A DNA stretch of 60,605 nucleotides, from the NCBI GenBank assembly GCA_017461225.1, contig JAFTYV010000005.1, forward strand, positions 1 to 60,605, given 5' to 3'. Each line of letters begins with the position of its first letter. Positions within the stretch are counted from its first letter, which is position 1. Origin of the DNA: Candidatus Methanomethylophilaceae archaeon. GTDB taxonomy: Archaea > Thermoplasmatota > Thermoplasmata > Methanomassiliicoccales > Methanomethylophilaceae. The notes beneath the pieces were generated by a model. The model was not told the DNA's origin. It worked only from the letters and a program-made list of their open reading frames with translations, and did no database searches. Shown here in pieces: positions 17,970-25,697 of this stretch. A program made the position numbers and the translations under genes.

Positions 17970-19366
17970 GTCCTCATCTCCTTGTCCATGATCTCGGCAA
18001 CGGCCCTCCCGTCCCCGAGGTGTATCGTGACCTTATCCCCCTCGTCCATGTCGCCCACCGATGATACCACGGTCCCGTCGGCCGAGGTAACCATCGCGTA
18101 GCCCCTGCCGAGCACGTTCACGGGGTTCAGCCCCTCGAGGCGCTCCCCGAGCGACTCCAGCGAATCCGTGGAACGGGCCATCGTCCGCATCACGGCGTTC
18201 TCCGGGCGTTCACCCACGGAAACCATCCTGCGCACAGCCAGGTCGACGGTGTGCGACACCATCATCCCGATGCGGTCCAGTGCCCCGTCGGCATCATCCG
18301 CATGACCGGATATGTCCGACAGCGCCTTCTCGGGCGACAGCCTGGCGTCGGCGACCGCGAACCTGCCGCCCATCGCCCTGAGCACGTCCCACGGCGCCCT
18401 GTCGGACCTGGCCGACAGGTCGTCCAGCCTCATCCTCAGCACGTCGAGGGATTCGGAGGCGCGTCTCGGGGACAGCCTGGCGTCGGCGAGTTCGAAGCGC
18501 GCCCTCATCTCCCCCACGGCGGCGGCCACTGCCCTGTTCATGCGCAGCGAGATGTTGTCCACCTGTCCGCGGACCTCCTTCCTGTCGCGCAGTATGACCG
18601 CGGCGGCACCGGTGGGCGTGGGTGCCCTGACGTCGGCGACGAAGTCCGCTATGGTGAAGTCCGTCTCGTGTCCGACGGCGGACACCACCGGCGCACGTGA
18701 TGCGGCTATGGCGCGTGCGACCGGTTCCTCGTTGAACGCCCAGAGGTCCTCTATCGACCCGCCTCCCCTGCCGACTATGATGACGTCCACACCGTGCCTG
18801 TTCAGGAGCTCGATGCCCGCGACTATGGACTCCGCGGCGCCCTCGCCCTGCACCTTGGCCGGCGCCAGGACGATGTCCGCGGGGAACCTCGACGCGGAGG
18901 TGGTTATGATGTCGTGGATGACCGCACCCGTGGGGGATGTGACGACGCCGATGGTCCTGGGGTACCTGGGGAGCGGACGCTTGCGCGCGGGGTCGAACAG
19001 CCCTTCCGCCTGCAGCCTGGCCTTGAGCCTCTCGAACTCCATGTACAGGTCGCCGACACCGGACCTCCTCATCGTCTCGACTATGAACTGGTACGAACCG
19101 CGCTGGACGTAGAGGTCCACGCGACCGAACGCGAGGATCTTCATGTTGTCCACGGGTTCGAAGTCGATCCTCGACCTGGATCCGGAGAACATGACGCCGC
19201 GGATCTCGCTGCCCTGGTCCTTCAGCGTGAAGTAGTAGTGCCCGGAGGTGTACCTCTTGAGGTTCGAGATCTCGCCGCTGACCCAGATGTCCCTCAGACC
19301 GGGGGACTGGTTGAGGTGCTCCCTCACACGTGTGTTCAGCTGGGTGACGGTCACCGTCTCGGACAT
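17966..19366 (-). CDS. xseA: exodeoxyribonuclease VII large subunit
   Basis: A 466-residue catalytic subunit of ExoVII. Seen: an N-terminal OB fold (IWVSGEISNLKRYTSGHYYF), the catalytic core with GVVTSPTGAVIHDI, IIVGRGGGSIEDLWAFN and SAVGHETDFTIADFVAD, and a C-terminal coiled-coil region ending in NVLGRGYAMVTS. The length is close to bacterial XseA. ExoVII is a bacterial enzyme found in only some archaea, so lateral acquisition is likely, although base composition matches the neighbours. It works on single-stranded DNA ends in repair. A TTAGAAATAC box about 25 bases upstream may be its promoter. Confidence 0.92.
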   Translation of the reverse strand: MSETVTVTQLNTRVREHLNQSPGLRDIWVSGEISNLKRYTSGHYYFTLKDQGSEIRGVMFSGSRSRIDFEPVDNMKILAFGRVDLYVQRGSYQFIVETMRRSGVGDLYMEFERLKARLQAEGLFDPARKRPLPRYPRTIGVVTSPTGAVIHDIITTSASRFPADIVLAPAKVQGEGAAESIVAGIELLNRHGVDVIIVGRGGGSIEDLWAFNEEPVARAIAASRAPVVSAVGHETDFTIADFVADVRAPTPTGAAAVILRDRKEVRGQVDNISLRMNRAVAAAVGEMRARFELADARLSPRRASESLDVLRMRLDDLSARSDRAPWDVLRAMGGRFAVADARLSPEKALSDISGHADDADGALDRIGMMVSHTVDLAVRRMVSVGERPENAVMRTMARSTDSLESLGERLEGLNPVNVLGRGYAMVTSADGTVVSSVGDMDEGDKVTIHLGDGRAVAEIMDKEMRT

Positions 19367-19408
19367 GCGTCCCCCATCGCCCCCGACGTATTTCTAAGGT
19401 TGCCGGGC

Positions 19409-19975
19409 TCAGGCCGTGCCGCATCCGCGTCCGGACAGCAGGTGGACGATGGACGGCAGGTCCGGGTCGTACTCCCTGGCGATGACGGAGATGGCGAAGC
19501 CTTCTGCCGCCGACACCAGGGCTATGGTGGAGGCTATGAAGACCATCAGGACCTGGTCGGGTGCCGTGAGGATCAGGGGGGTGAGGAACACGACCAGTCC
19601 GGTCACCTTGTTCAGATAGGTGTGCAGTCCGCCGACGACCCCGAACCTCAGCAGGATGATCCCTGATGTGACGAACCTGATCACGACGGTGGAGAGGGCG
19701 TAGAATCCGAGCCACGGGGGGATCGAGCCCCAGAGGATGCGCAGCAGGATGAACATTATGACCACGCAGAAGACGAAGTCGGCCAGACTGTCCAGGACGG
19801 AGCCGAGGCGGCTGGTCGTCCCGGTGCGGCGGGCGACGGCGCCGTCGACGATGTCGCCCAGCCCGCACAGCACGTATATCGCCATGAAGGTCGGGGACAG
19901 GGGTTCCACCAGGAGCATCGTCGGTGTCAGGAGCATCCTGGCTATCGTGATGTAGTTCGCAGTGTTGGCTCCCAT
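19409..19975 (-). CDS. CDP-alcohol phosphatidyltransferase family protein
   Basis: A 188-residue integral membrane enzyme with the family motif DIVDGAVARRTG and GSVLDSLAD (D-x2-D-G-x2-A-R-x8-G-x3-D-x3-D), plus about five hydrophobic helices. These enzymes transfer a polar head group to CDP-activated lipid; in archaea the lipid is CDP-archaeol. The head group (glycerol phosphate, inositol phosphate or serine) cannot be decided from the sequence. It is transcribed divergently from the aryl-CoA ligase. The call to family level is firm. Confidence 0.85.
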   Translation of the reverse strand: MGANTANYITIARMLLTPTMLLVEPLSPTFMAIYVLCGLGDIVDGAVARRTGTTSRLGSVLDSLADFVFCVVIMFILLRILWGSIPPWLGFYALSTVVIRFVTSGIILLRFGVVGGLHTYLNKVTGLVVFLTPLILTAPDQVLMVFIASTIALVSAAEGFAISVIAREYDPDLPSIVHLLSGRGCGTA

Positions 19976-20068
19976 CGTACCCGTCCTTCCCGTGGATGGT
20001 CACTGCCTCCACTACCATTATATAACCTCCGATTATAACACCAGTCAAACCGTGCTATTTGATAGCAC
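19976..20068. promoter_or_regulatory. divergent promoter with GTGCTAT palindrome before the aryl-CoA ligase
   Basis: The spacer holds TATA-like boxes (TTATATAAC at 20018-20026, GATTATAAC at 20031-20039). It also has a perfect inverted repeat, GTGCTATTTGATAGCAC, at 20052-20068, ending right at the ligase ATG. The palindrome covers the predicted start of transcription (about 20062), the position expected for a repressor operator. It could also form a short hairpin in the mRNA. Confidence 0.5.
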
Positions 20069-21388
20069 ATGTCAATGGTGTTGCCGATGGTGTACTGGAA
20101 CGAGGAAATCGAGACCATGCCCCGCGAGGAGCTGGAGGGACTGCAGCTGAGACTCCTGAGGGAGAAGGTGGCGGAGATGTACGGGAAGTCCCGCTTCTTC
20201 CACGACAGGATGGAGGCGGCCGGACTCACCCCGGAGGACATAGACAGCTTCGAGGCGTTCAGGAAGGTCCCGTTCATGACCAAGTCCGACCTCCGCGACA
20301 ACTACCCGGACGGACTCTTCGTGGTCCCGTACGACGACATCGTCAGGATACACGTCTCCTCGGGAACCACCGGCAAGCCGACCGTCGTCGGATACACACG
20401 CGGCGACATGGACAACTGGACCGAGGCCCTCGCACGCGGCATGACCTCGTTCGGTATGACCAACAAGGACGTCCTCCAGAACAGCCACGGTTACGGACTG
20501 TTCACGGGCGGCCTCGGGGTCCACTACGGTGCCGAGAGGATCGGAGCCACGACGCTGCCCACGGGTACGGGCAACACCTCCAGGCAGATCCAGCTCATGC
20601 AGGACCTCCCGGTGACCACCATCGCCGGAACCCCCTCGTACATGTTCCACATCGCCGACACATGCGACCACATGGGCATCGATATCCGCAGGGACACCAA
20701 GCTCAGATACGCCATCGCCGGCGGCGAGCCCTGGTCCGAGTCCATGAGGGCGAAGCTCCAGGAGCGCACCGGCATCCGCGTCCACAACTGCTACGGTGCC
20801 AGCGAGTTCTACGGCCCCATGTTCCTCGAGTGCCATGAGCAGAACGGACTCCACATCTGGGCCGACCTCTGCTACATGGAGATCCTCGACGAGAACGGGG
20901 AGCCCTGCGCCGACGGTCAGAGGGGAGAGGTCGTCGTGACCATGCTCAAGAAGGAGGCCTTCCCGCTCATCAGGTACAGGATCGGGGACATCTCCTCCCT
21001 CGACTGGTCTCCCTGCCCCTGCGGAAGGACGCACCCCAGGCTGATGAGGCTGTCCGGGAGGACCGACGACAAGCTGGTCGTCCGCGGCGTCAACGTGTTC
21101 CCCTCCCAGATCGAGAGCGTCATCGGTGAGATGCCGTTCCTCTCGCCCTTCTACCACATCACGCTCAGCAACGACAACTACATGGACAGGATGGTCGTGG
21201 AGGTCGAGCTCAACGAGGACTCCCTCTCGGAGGACACCGTGGAGCACGGCAGGATGACCAACCTCCTGTCCTCCAGGCTGAAGGACGTCCTCAACATCAA
21301 GGCGGATGTCAGGTTGGTCCTCCCCGGCACCCTCGAGAGGTTCGAGGGCAAGGCCAAGCACGTCACGGACAACAGGAAGTACGACTGA
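20069..21388 (+). CDS. phenylacetate-CoA ligase family (aryl-acid CoA ligase)
   Basis: A 439-residue adenylate-forming enzyme of the PaaK family. Seen: the N-terminus NEEIETMPREELEGLQ, the ATP-binding motif HVSSGTTGKPTVVGYT, the core YGASEFYGPMFLEC, a CPCGRTHP segment and the C-terminal hinge SGRTDDKLVVRGVNVFP. It would convert an aryl acid such as phenylacetate to its CoA thioester, or run in reverse. With IorAB in the same window it fits archaeal aromatic amino acid and arylacetate metabolism. Starts at 20075 and 20087 are also possible; 20087 gives the commonest family N-terminus, while 20069 is closest to the predicted promoter. Confidence 0.88.
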   Translation: MSMVLPMVYWNEEIETMPREELEGLQLRLLREKVAEMYGKSRFFHDRMEAAGLTPEDIDSFEAFRKVPFMTKSDLRDNYPDGLFVVPYDDIVRIHVSSGTTGKPTVVGYTRGDMDNWTEALARGMTSFGMTNKDVLQNSHGYGLFTGGLGVHYGAERIGATTLPTGTGNTSRQIQLMQDLPVTTIAGTPSYMFHIADTCDHMGIDIRRDTKLRYAIAGGEPWSESMRAKLQERTGIRVHNCYGASEFYGPMFLECHEQNGLHIWADLCYMEILDENGEPCADGQRGEVVVTMLKKEAFPLIRYRIGDISSLDWSPCPCGRTHPRLMRLSGRTDDKLVVRGVNVFPSQIESVIGEMPFLSPFYHITLSNDNYMDRMVVEVELNEDSLSEDTVEHGRMTNLLSSRLKDVLNIKADVRLVLPGTLERFEGKAKHVTDNRKYD

Positions 21389-21400
21389 GGTACATCCCAC

Positions 21401-22051
21401 ATGGACGATACGGTCGTCAGGCTCGGGTTCCTCGAGGCCGAGGACCTGGAGGCCCTTGTGTGCCGTTCCGCGGTCGATGCGGACGGCACCCTCGCCGGCC
21501 TCCCGTTCACCTACGCCGACAGGGACGTCCCCGCCGGCGATCCGGACCACCGTGCCGCATCCCTTCTGGCACGTTCGGCCACCGCCGTCTCGGAGGGCAT
21601 GGACAGCACCGCGCTGTCGCTCCTGCTGGTGGCCGCCGTGGTCCACAGCACCGTCCACCCGGACGATCCGGTGACCCTCCCGGAGGGGTTCCCGGTCGCA
21701 TCCGGCCGGGATGCCGCAGGGGCGCTCCTCTCGACGGGTTCCGCGCTGATGACCGTCCCCGGACGCCGCTGGATGGCCCTGCCCTTCATGGAGGAGGCGG
21801 CGGCCATGGGGGAACCGGAGGCCATGCACTCCCTCGGGCTCATGTACTCCGAGGGGCGCTGGGGCGTAGCGTCCGACAACGACCTCGCCCGCAGATGGTT
21901 CACCGCCGCGTCCGAGCACGGGCATCCGGATGCCGAGCGCCTCCGCATGCTGGTGGAGAGGATGTCCGGGCCCATCAGCATATACAGCGAGGACGGCTAC
22001 AGCGGCAGGAACGGAGGGGAGAGGTCCGTCTACAGCCGCAGGAACCGTTGA
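21401..22051 (+). CDS. Sel1-repeat protein
   Basis: A 216-residue protein. The C-terminal part has Sel1-like (SLR) repeats, seen as MEEAAAMGEPEAMHSLGLMY and ARRWFTAASEHGHPDAERL. The N-terminal ~130 residues are low in recognisable features. Sel1 repeats are alpha-helical protein-interaction modules. The gene starts 12 bases after the aryl-CoA ligase and has GAGGT just upstream, so it is probably co-transcribed with it. No enzymatic motif, signal peptide or membrane segment is evident. Confidence 0.7.
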   Translation: MDDTVVRLGFLEAEDLEALVCRSAVDADGTLAGLPFTYADRDVPAGDPDHRAASLLARSATAVSEGMDSTALSLLLVAAVVHSTVHPDDPVTLPEGFPVASGRDAAGALLSTGSALMTVPGRRWMALPFMEEAAAMGEPEAMHSLGLMYSEGRWGVASDNDLARRWFTAASEHGHPDAERLRMLVERMSGPISIYSEDGYSGRNGGERSVYSRRNR

Positions 22052-22086
22052 CAACCGTTATCTACCCCGTCCCGTTCCCATCACCC

Positions 22087-22650
22087 ATGTACGAGGGAAT
22101 GGATGTCATCGGACTCCGCGGACTCATCGCGGAGCGTGCCGCCCCGTTCGGGGAAGCAGGACTCGCAAGGGTGGTCCAGGCCATGGACTACGCCGAATCC
22201 AAGCACGCCGGGCAGACGCGCAGCTCGGGTGAGCCGTACATAACGCATCCGATGACCGTCGCACTGATCCTGATGGACCTCGGTGCCGACTGCGACACCG
22301 TCGTCTCGGGACTCCTCCACGATGTGGTCGAGGACACCGATGCCACCGTTCGCGACGTGTCCCGCATGTTCGGGGCATCCGTCGCCTACATGGTGGACGC
22401 GGTCACCAAGCCCGAGGACGGTTCCGACCCCTACCTCAAACTCGTCGGGATGTCGGAGAACGAACCGCGTGCGATCACATTGAAACTCGCGGACAGGCTG
22501 CACAACATGAGCACCATCTCCCACAAGTCGCCGAACAAGCGCGTGAAGAAGGCCCAGGACACGTACCACCGCTACGTCCCGTTGGCGGAGCACCACGGGA
22601 TGACCCGTGTCGCACAGAGCCTCAGGGAGCTCTGCCTCCCTTACCTCTGA
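22087..22650 (+). CDS. HD-domain phosphohydrolase of the SpoT/MESH1 type
   Basis: A 187-residue protein consisting only of the hydrolase domain of RelA/SpoT homologues. Seen: KHAGQTRSSGEPYITHP, LLHDVVEDTD (the HDxxED signature) and TLKLADRLHNMSTI. No synthetase, TGS or ACT domain follows. Such small alarmone hydrolases (MESH1-like) degrade ppGpp or related metabolites such as NADPH; the substrate here is unknown. The ATG at 22087 lies 26 bases after a GTTATCTAC box (22057-22065). Its 3' end overlaps the convergent winged-helix gene by 10 bases. Confidence 0.82.
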   Translation: MYEGMDVIGLRGLIAERAAPFGEAGLARVVQAMDYAESKHAGQTRSSGEPYITHPMTVALILMDLGADCDTVVSGLLHDVVEDTDATVRDVSRMFGASVAYMVDAVTKPEDGSDPYLKLVGMSENEPRAITLKLADRLHNMSTISHKSPNKRVKKAQDTYHRYVPLAEHHGMTRVAQSLRELCLPYL

Positions 22651-23012
22651 CACCCGTCCCGTTCCCCTGGGTACCGTCTCTCCATCTCGGAGACCATGTC
22701 CCTCACGGTCTGCATGCGGTACCTGTCGAGGTCCCCTCCGGACCTCTCCTCCAGACTGCAGAGGGCCTCGGCGTAGATCTTGCCGAGATGCGTCAGCCTC
22801 ACCGGCCTGCTCCTGCCGCCCTCCACCATGTCCCCGGTCTTCACCAGTCCGCGCTCCTCCAGCATGTCGAGCTTGCGCGGCATGTGCGGGTTCGTGGACA
22901 CCGCCTTGTAGATCTCGCTGCGGGAACGCGGGCCGAACATGTGGAGGTACATGATTATCCCGACCACGTGGCGTTCCTCGAGAATCCTCTCGGTCACGAT
23001 CTGTGCTGTCAT
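22641..23012 (-). CDS. winged helix-turn-helix transcriptional regulator
   Basis: A 123-residue DNA-binding protein of the MarR/ArsR-like winged-helix type. Seen: FGPRSRSEIYKAV (helix-turn-helix) followed by MPRKLDMLEERGLVKTGD and a wing rich in Arg (EGGRSRPVRLTHLG). A GGTTATAAC box on the minus strand at about 23034-23042 lies 27 bases before the ATG, suggesting a leaderless mRNA. There is no ligand-binding domain. Its targets cannot be inferred; the overlap with the HD hydrolase gene is 3'-to-3' and is no evidence of control. Confidence 0.78.
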   Translation of the reverse strand: MTAQIVTERILEERHVVGIIMYLHMFGPRSRSEIYKAVSTNPHMPRKLDMLEERGLVKTGDMVEGGRSRPVRLTHLGKIYAEALCSLEERSGGDLDRYRMQTVRDMVSEMERRYPGERDGCQR

Positions 23013-23085
23013 GCCGCGACCATCGTCCGCCGAGGTTATAACGGACTCTTCGGAGAATTTGAAAAGTGGCGGTAACGGTGTTTGG

Positions 23086-23107
23086 ACCCGCCGGTCACCC
23101 GGCGGGT
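23086..23107 (-). terminator. hairpin after the homocitrate-synthase-like gene
   Basis: A perfect 9-bp stem (ACCCGCCGG with CCGGCGGGT) and a 4-base loop lie just past the stop codon on the minus strand. Confidence 0.55.
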
Positions 23108-23117
23108 AATTGACCGG

Positions 23118-24362
23118 TCACTGGGGGTTGCCGGCGTTCTCCTGGACGGGTTCGGGTACGGCCGCTGCGGGTGCGGGCGCAACCGCGACAGCGCCCTCGT
23201 CGAACACGTCGTTCCCGGACATCAGGTCCTCGTAGAGCAGGAAGAGCTCCTTGGGGCTGACGCTGCGGTGCATCTGGATGGTGGCCTTCCTGACCATGTC
23301 GAGGAGGGCGTCCGCATCCTCCCTGCTGAGCTCGATGCCCATCTGGGCGATCTCGGAGATGATGGTGTTCCTGCTGGAGTGCTTACCGACGAGGACGGTC
23401 CTGACGGCTCCAACCTCGGCGGGGTCGAACGCCTCCCCGTTCTCGTCCTTCACGACGCCGTCGACGGCGACACCGGACTCCTGCATGTAGACGTAGGATC
23501 CGATGACGGGCTTGGCGACGGGCACGGGGCGCCCGGAGGCCAGTGCGACCGCGTCGCCGATCTCCATGAACCTGGTGCAGTCGATACCGCTGTCGAGTCC
23601 GAGGGTGTGTCCGGCGGCCATCACGACCTCCTCGAGGGGTGCCACACCGGCCTTGGGTCCGATGCCCATGGAGGAGACGCTGGCGAACCTGGCGCCCGCC
23701 TTGAGTCCGGCGACGGTGTGCGCGGTGGCCATCCCGAGGTCGTTGCTGGAGACGACCTCGTAATCCATCCTGACGATCTGTCCGAGCGTCTTGAGCCTCT
23801 CGTAGCATGTGAAGGGGTCCTCGCAGCCGATGGTGTCGACGTAACCGATGCGGTCCGCACCCGCCTCCCTAGCGCACTTGGCGAAGTCCAGGAGGAACCC
23901 GAGGTCCGCGTTGGGGGCATCCTCGGCGAGACATGAGATGTAGAGTCCGTGGTCGGACGCATAGCTGACGGTCTCGTAGATCTTGTCGACGATCCACTCG
24001 TGGTCCTTCCTGTAGACGTTCGCGATCTGCGCGTCGGAGACGCCTATCGAGATCGCGACGGAGTCGACCTCGCACTCTATGCTTGCGTTGATGTCGTTGA
24101 TGTCCGCCCTGTTCCAGGACATCACGGATGCGTCCAGGCCCATGCGTGCGATGTGCCTGACGGCCTTCTTGTCCTCGGTGCTGAGGCCGGGGATACCGGC
24201 CTGGATCTGCGGTATCCTCGCCTCGTCCAGGAGCTGTGCTATCCTGTACTTCTCGATGTTCGAAAAGATGACCCCGGCGGCCTGCTCGCCGTTCCTGAGT
24301 GTGGTGTCGCAGATGCAGACGGGCCTGTCAAGGCAACCGGTAACCTCGTTCTTGCTCTTCAT
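23118..24362 (-). CDS. homocitrate synthase-like DRE-TIM protein lacking the HxH metal site
   Basis: A 414-residue DRE-TIM barrel protein related to NifV/AksA/LeuA acyl-CoA condensing enzymes. Seen: DTTLRNGEQAAG (19-30), IPQIQAGIPG, CLAEDAPNADLGF, YVDTIGCEDPF and KAGVAPLEEVVMAAG. In the family the metal is bound by the HxH of HxHND; here that stretch is V204-S-S-N-D208, so both histidines are absent. The C-terminus ends in an Ala/Pro-rich tail with no LeuA regulatory domain. In a methanogen a homocitrate synthase (AksA) would be expected for coenzyme B, but the missing ligands make that assignment doubtful. It may have a different or metal-free activity. Confidence 0.75.
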   Translation of the reverse strand: MKSKNEVTGCLDRPVCICDTTLRNGEQAAGVIFSNIEKYRIAQLLDEARIPQIQAGIPGLSTEDKKAVRHIARMGLDASVMSWNRADINDINASIECEVDSVAISIGVSDAQIANVYRKDHEWIVDKIYETVSYASDHGLYISCLAEDAPNADLGFLLDFAKCAREAGADRIGYVDTIGCEDPFTCYERLKTLGQIVRMDYEVVSSNDLGMATAHTVAGLKAGARFASVSSMGIGPKAGVAPLEEVVMAAGHTLGLDSGIDCTRFMEIGDAVALASGRPVPVAKPVIGSYVYMQESGVAVDGVVKDENGEAFDPAEVGAVRTVLVGKHSSRNTIISEIAQMGIELSREDADALLDMVRKATIQMHRSVSPKELFLLYEDLMSGNDVFDEGAVAVAPAPAAAVPEPVQENAGNPQ

Positions 24363-24439
24363 TTGTATTTCCCTTCCCTACGCTCCGCTGATTCGTGTGA
24401 ATTTCGGATGTTCGAGTGCGGATTTCGTAATGGCTTATC

Positions 24440-24483
24440 CGTATTTAATACAGGAACCACGAAGGGGTGTTAACACGTGTGTT
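24440..24483 (-). promoter_or_regulatory. promoter and palindromes upstream of the homocitrate-synthase-like gene
   Basis: A TATTAAATAC box (24441-24450, minus strand) lies about 80 bases before the ATG, giving a leader of some 55 bases. Overlapping palindromes in GTGTTAACACGTGTGTT (24467-24483) sit 20-37 bases further upstream, a plausible regulator site. Confidence 0.4.
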
Positions 24484-24497
24484 CCATGGGAAAACGT

Positions 24498-25541
24498 TCA
24501 CTCGGCCACCTTGTACCTCAGGATTGCACCCATGCCCCCGAGCGCCGCGAGCTCCCTGCCACCGTCGTGCTGACCGGACACGACGACCACCGTGCCCTTC
24601 TGCGCCTCCACGGCGCGGACGATGTCGTCCAGATCCTGCTCCCTGACCTTAGAATCCAGAACCAGGAGCTTCTCGACGGCACCCGCGAGGGCCGCGTCCA
24701 TGACCTGCTGCGGACCGTAGGTCCCCAGTCCGTTCCTGGCTATCTCGGTCATGAGCTCCTCCACGGCCTCGAGCTCGACGCCGACGGCGGACTCCCTCAG
24801 GACGTCCGCACCCATGCCGGCCTTCATGAGCTCGTTGATGCCGACCATCCCGCACTGCCCGGTGTGGTACACGTGTATCCTCTTGAAGGTCTCCGGTTCC
24901 ATCCTCTTCAGGTCCTCGGCGAGGGTCTCCTTCTCGAAACCGGGTCCGAGGAGGACGAGCGGCATGTTGGGTTCCATGAGCGGGATCAGTTTGGCGCAGA
25001 TCTCCGCATGGTAGCCGTCGGCCTGGGGCTTCTCGCTGTACTGCTTCCCGGACCTGCCGGAGCGGACGGTGGTGACCTCCTTGAGTCCGAACTGCCTGAG
25101 GACGGCCACGGTGGCGTCGTCCTGGTCCAGCGAGACGAACACGATGCGCGGCTTCTTCGAGTCGTTCACGGCCCTCCTGAGCCTCTCGACCTGCGTGTCC
25201 CTCCAGCGGCGCTTCTCGATGTCCATGGAGTCGCCGTTCTCGAATATGAGCGTGTGGTGCTGTCCGATGTCCTGGGGGCCGGTCTCGATGGTCCCGAGGA
25301 GCTTCAGCCTCAGGTCGTCCTCCGAGAACTCGATCTTCTCCACCCTCACACCCAGGGTCATCCTCCTCTTCTCGGCCCTCTCGGCCCTGAGCTTGTCCGC
25401 GGACTTCTCCTCGCGTCTGGTGGTGGACGCGGTGACGAGGTCGCCCTCCTCCACCACGTTGTACAGGTGCCAGATGTCCTCGTCGGTCTCGACCTGAATC
25501 CTCATGCGGCCGGCGGAGGCCTCCTCGTTCAGTATGCGCAT
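24498..25541 (-). CDS. pelA: mRNA surveillance protein Pelota
   Basis: A 347-residue archaeal Pelota (Dom34), an eRF1-like ribosome rescue factor that works with an aEF1alpha/ABCE1 partner on stalled ribosomes. Seen: an N-terminal Sm-like domain (EDIWHLYNVVEEGDLVTAST), a central domain (DSKKPRIVFVSLDQDDATVAVL) and a C-terminal L7Ae-like domain (GTYGPQQVMDAALAGAVEKLLVLDS in part). Pelota lacks the GGQ motif of release factors and none is seen. The length is normal. A CTATAAGG box about 25 bases upstream on the minus strand fits leaderless transcription. Confidence 0.92.
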   Translation of the reverse strand: MRILNEEASAGRMRIQVETDEDIWHLYNVVEEGDLVTASTTRREEKSADKLRAERAEKRRMTLGVRVEKIEFSEDDLRLKLLGTIETGPQDIGQHHTLIFENGDSMDIEKRRWRDTQVERLRRAVNDSKKPRIVFVSLDQDDATVAVLRQFGLKEVTTVRSGRSGKQYSEKPQADGYHAEICAKLIPLMEPNMPLVLLGPGFEKETLAEDLKRMEPETFKRIHVYHTGQCGMVGINELMKAGMGADVLRESAVGVELEAVEELMTEIARNGLGTYGPQQVMDAALAGAVEKLLVLDSKVREQDLDDIVRAVEAQKGTVVVVSGQHDGGRELAALGGMGAILRYKVAE

Positions 25542-25662
25542 GACCGGCCCATGGGCTCCCCCTTATAGAACCTTTATTACGTTCCGTATAGCAGTCAGAA
25601 AAGGGTTCGTTTGTCCGTAATCCGACAACTCTGTTTCGTCCTTGTCAGATATATTGGCGAGG

Positions 25663-25672
25663 TCTTATATAC
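25663..25672 (+). promoter_or_regulatory. TATA box of carAB
   Basis: TCTTATATAC is centred about 30 bases before the carA ATG at 25698, in the divergent spacer shared with pelA. Confidence 0.5.
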
Positions 25673-25697
25673 GGTACTGGAATGTGATAATTCCCCG

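Noticed and set aside
24453-24485. NrpR-type operator (GGAA-N6-TTCC) near the homocitrate-synthase-like gene
   Set aside because: GGAA and TTCC are present but far further apart than six bases, so the nitrogen-regulator consensus does not fit.
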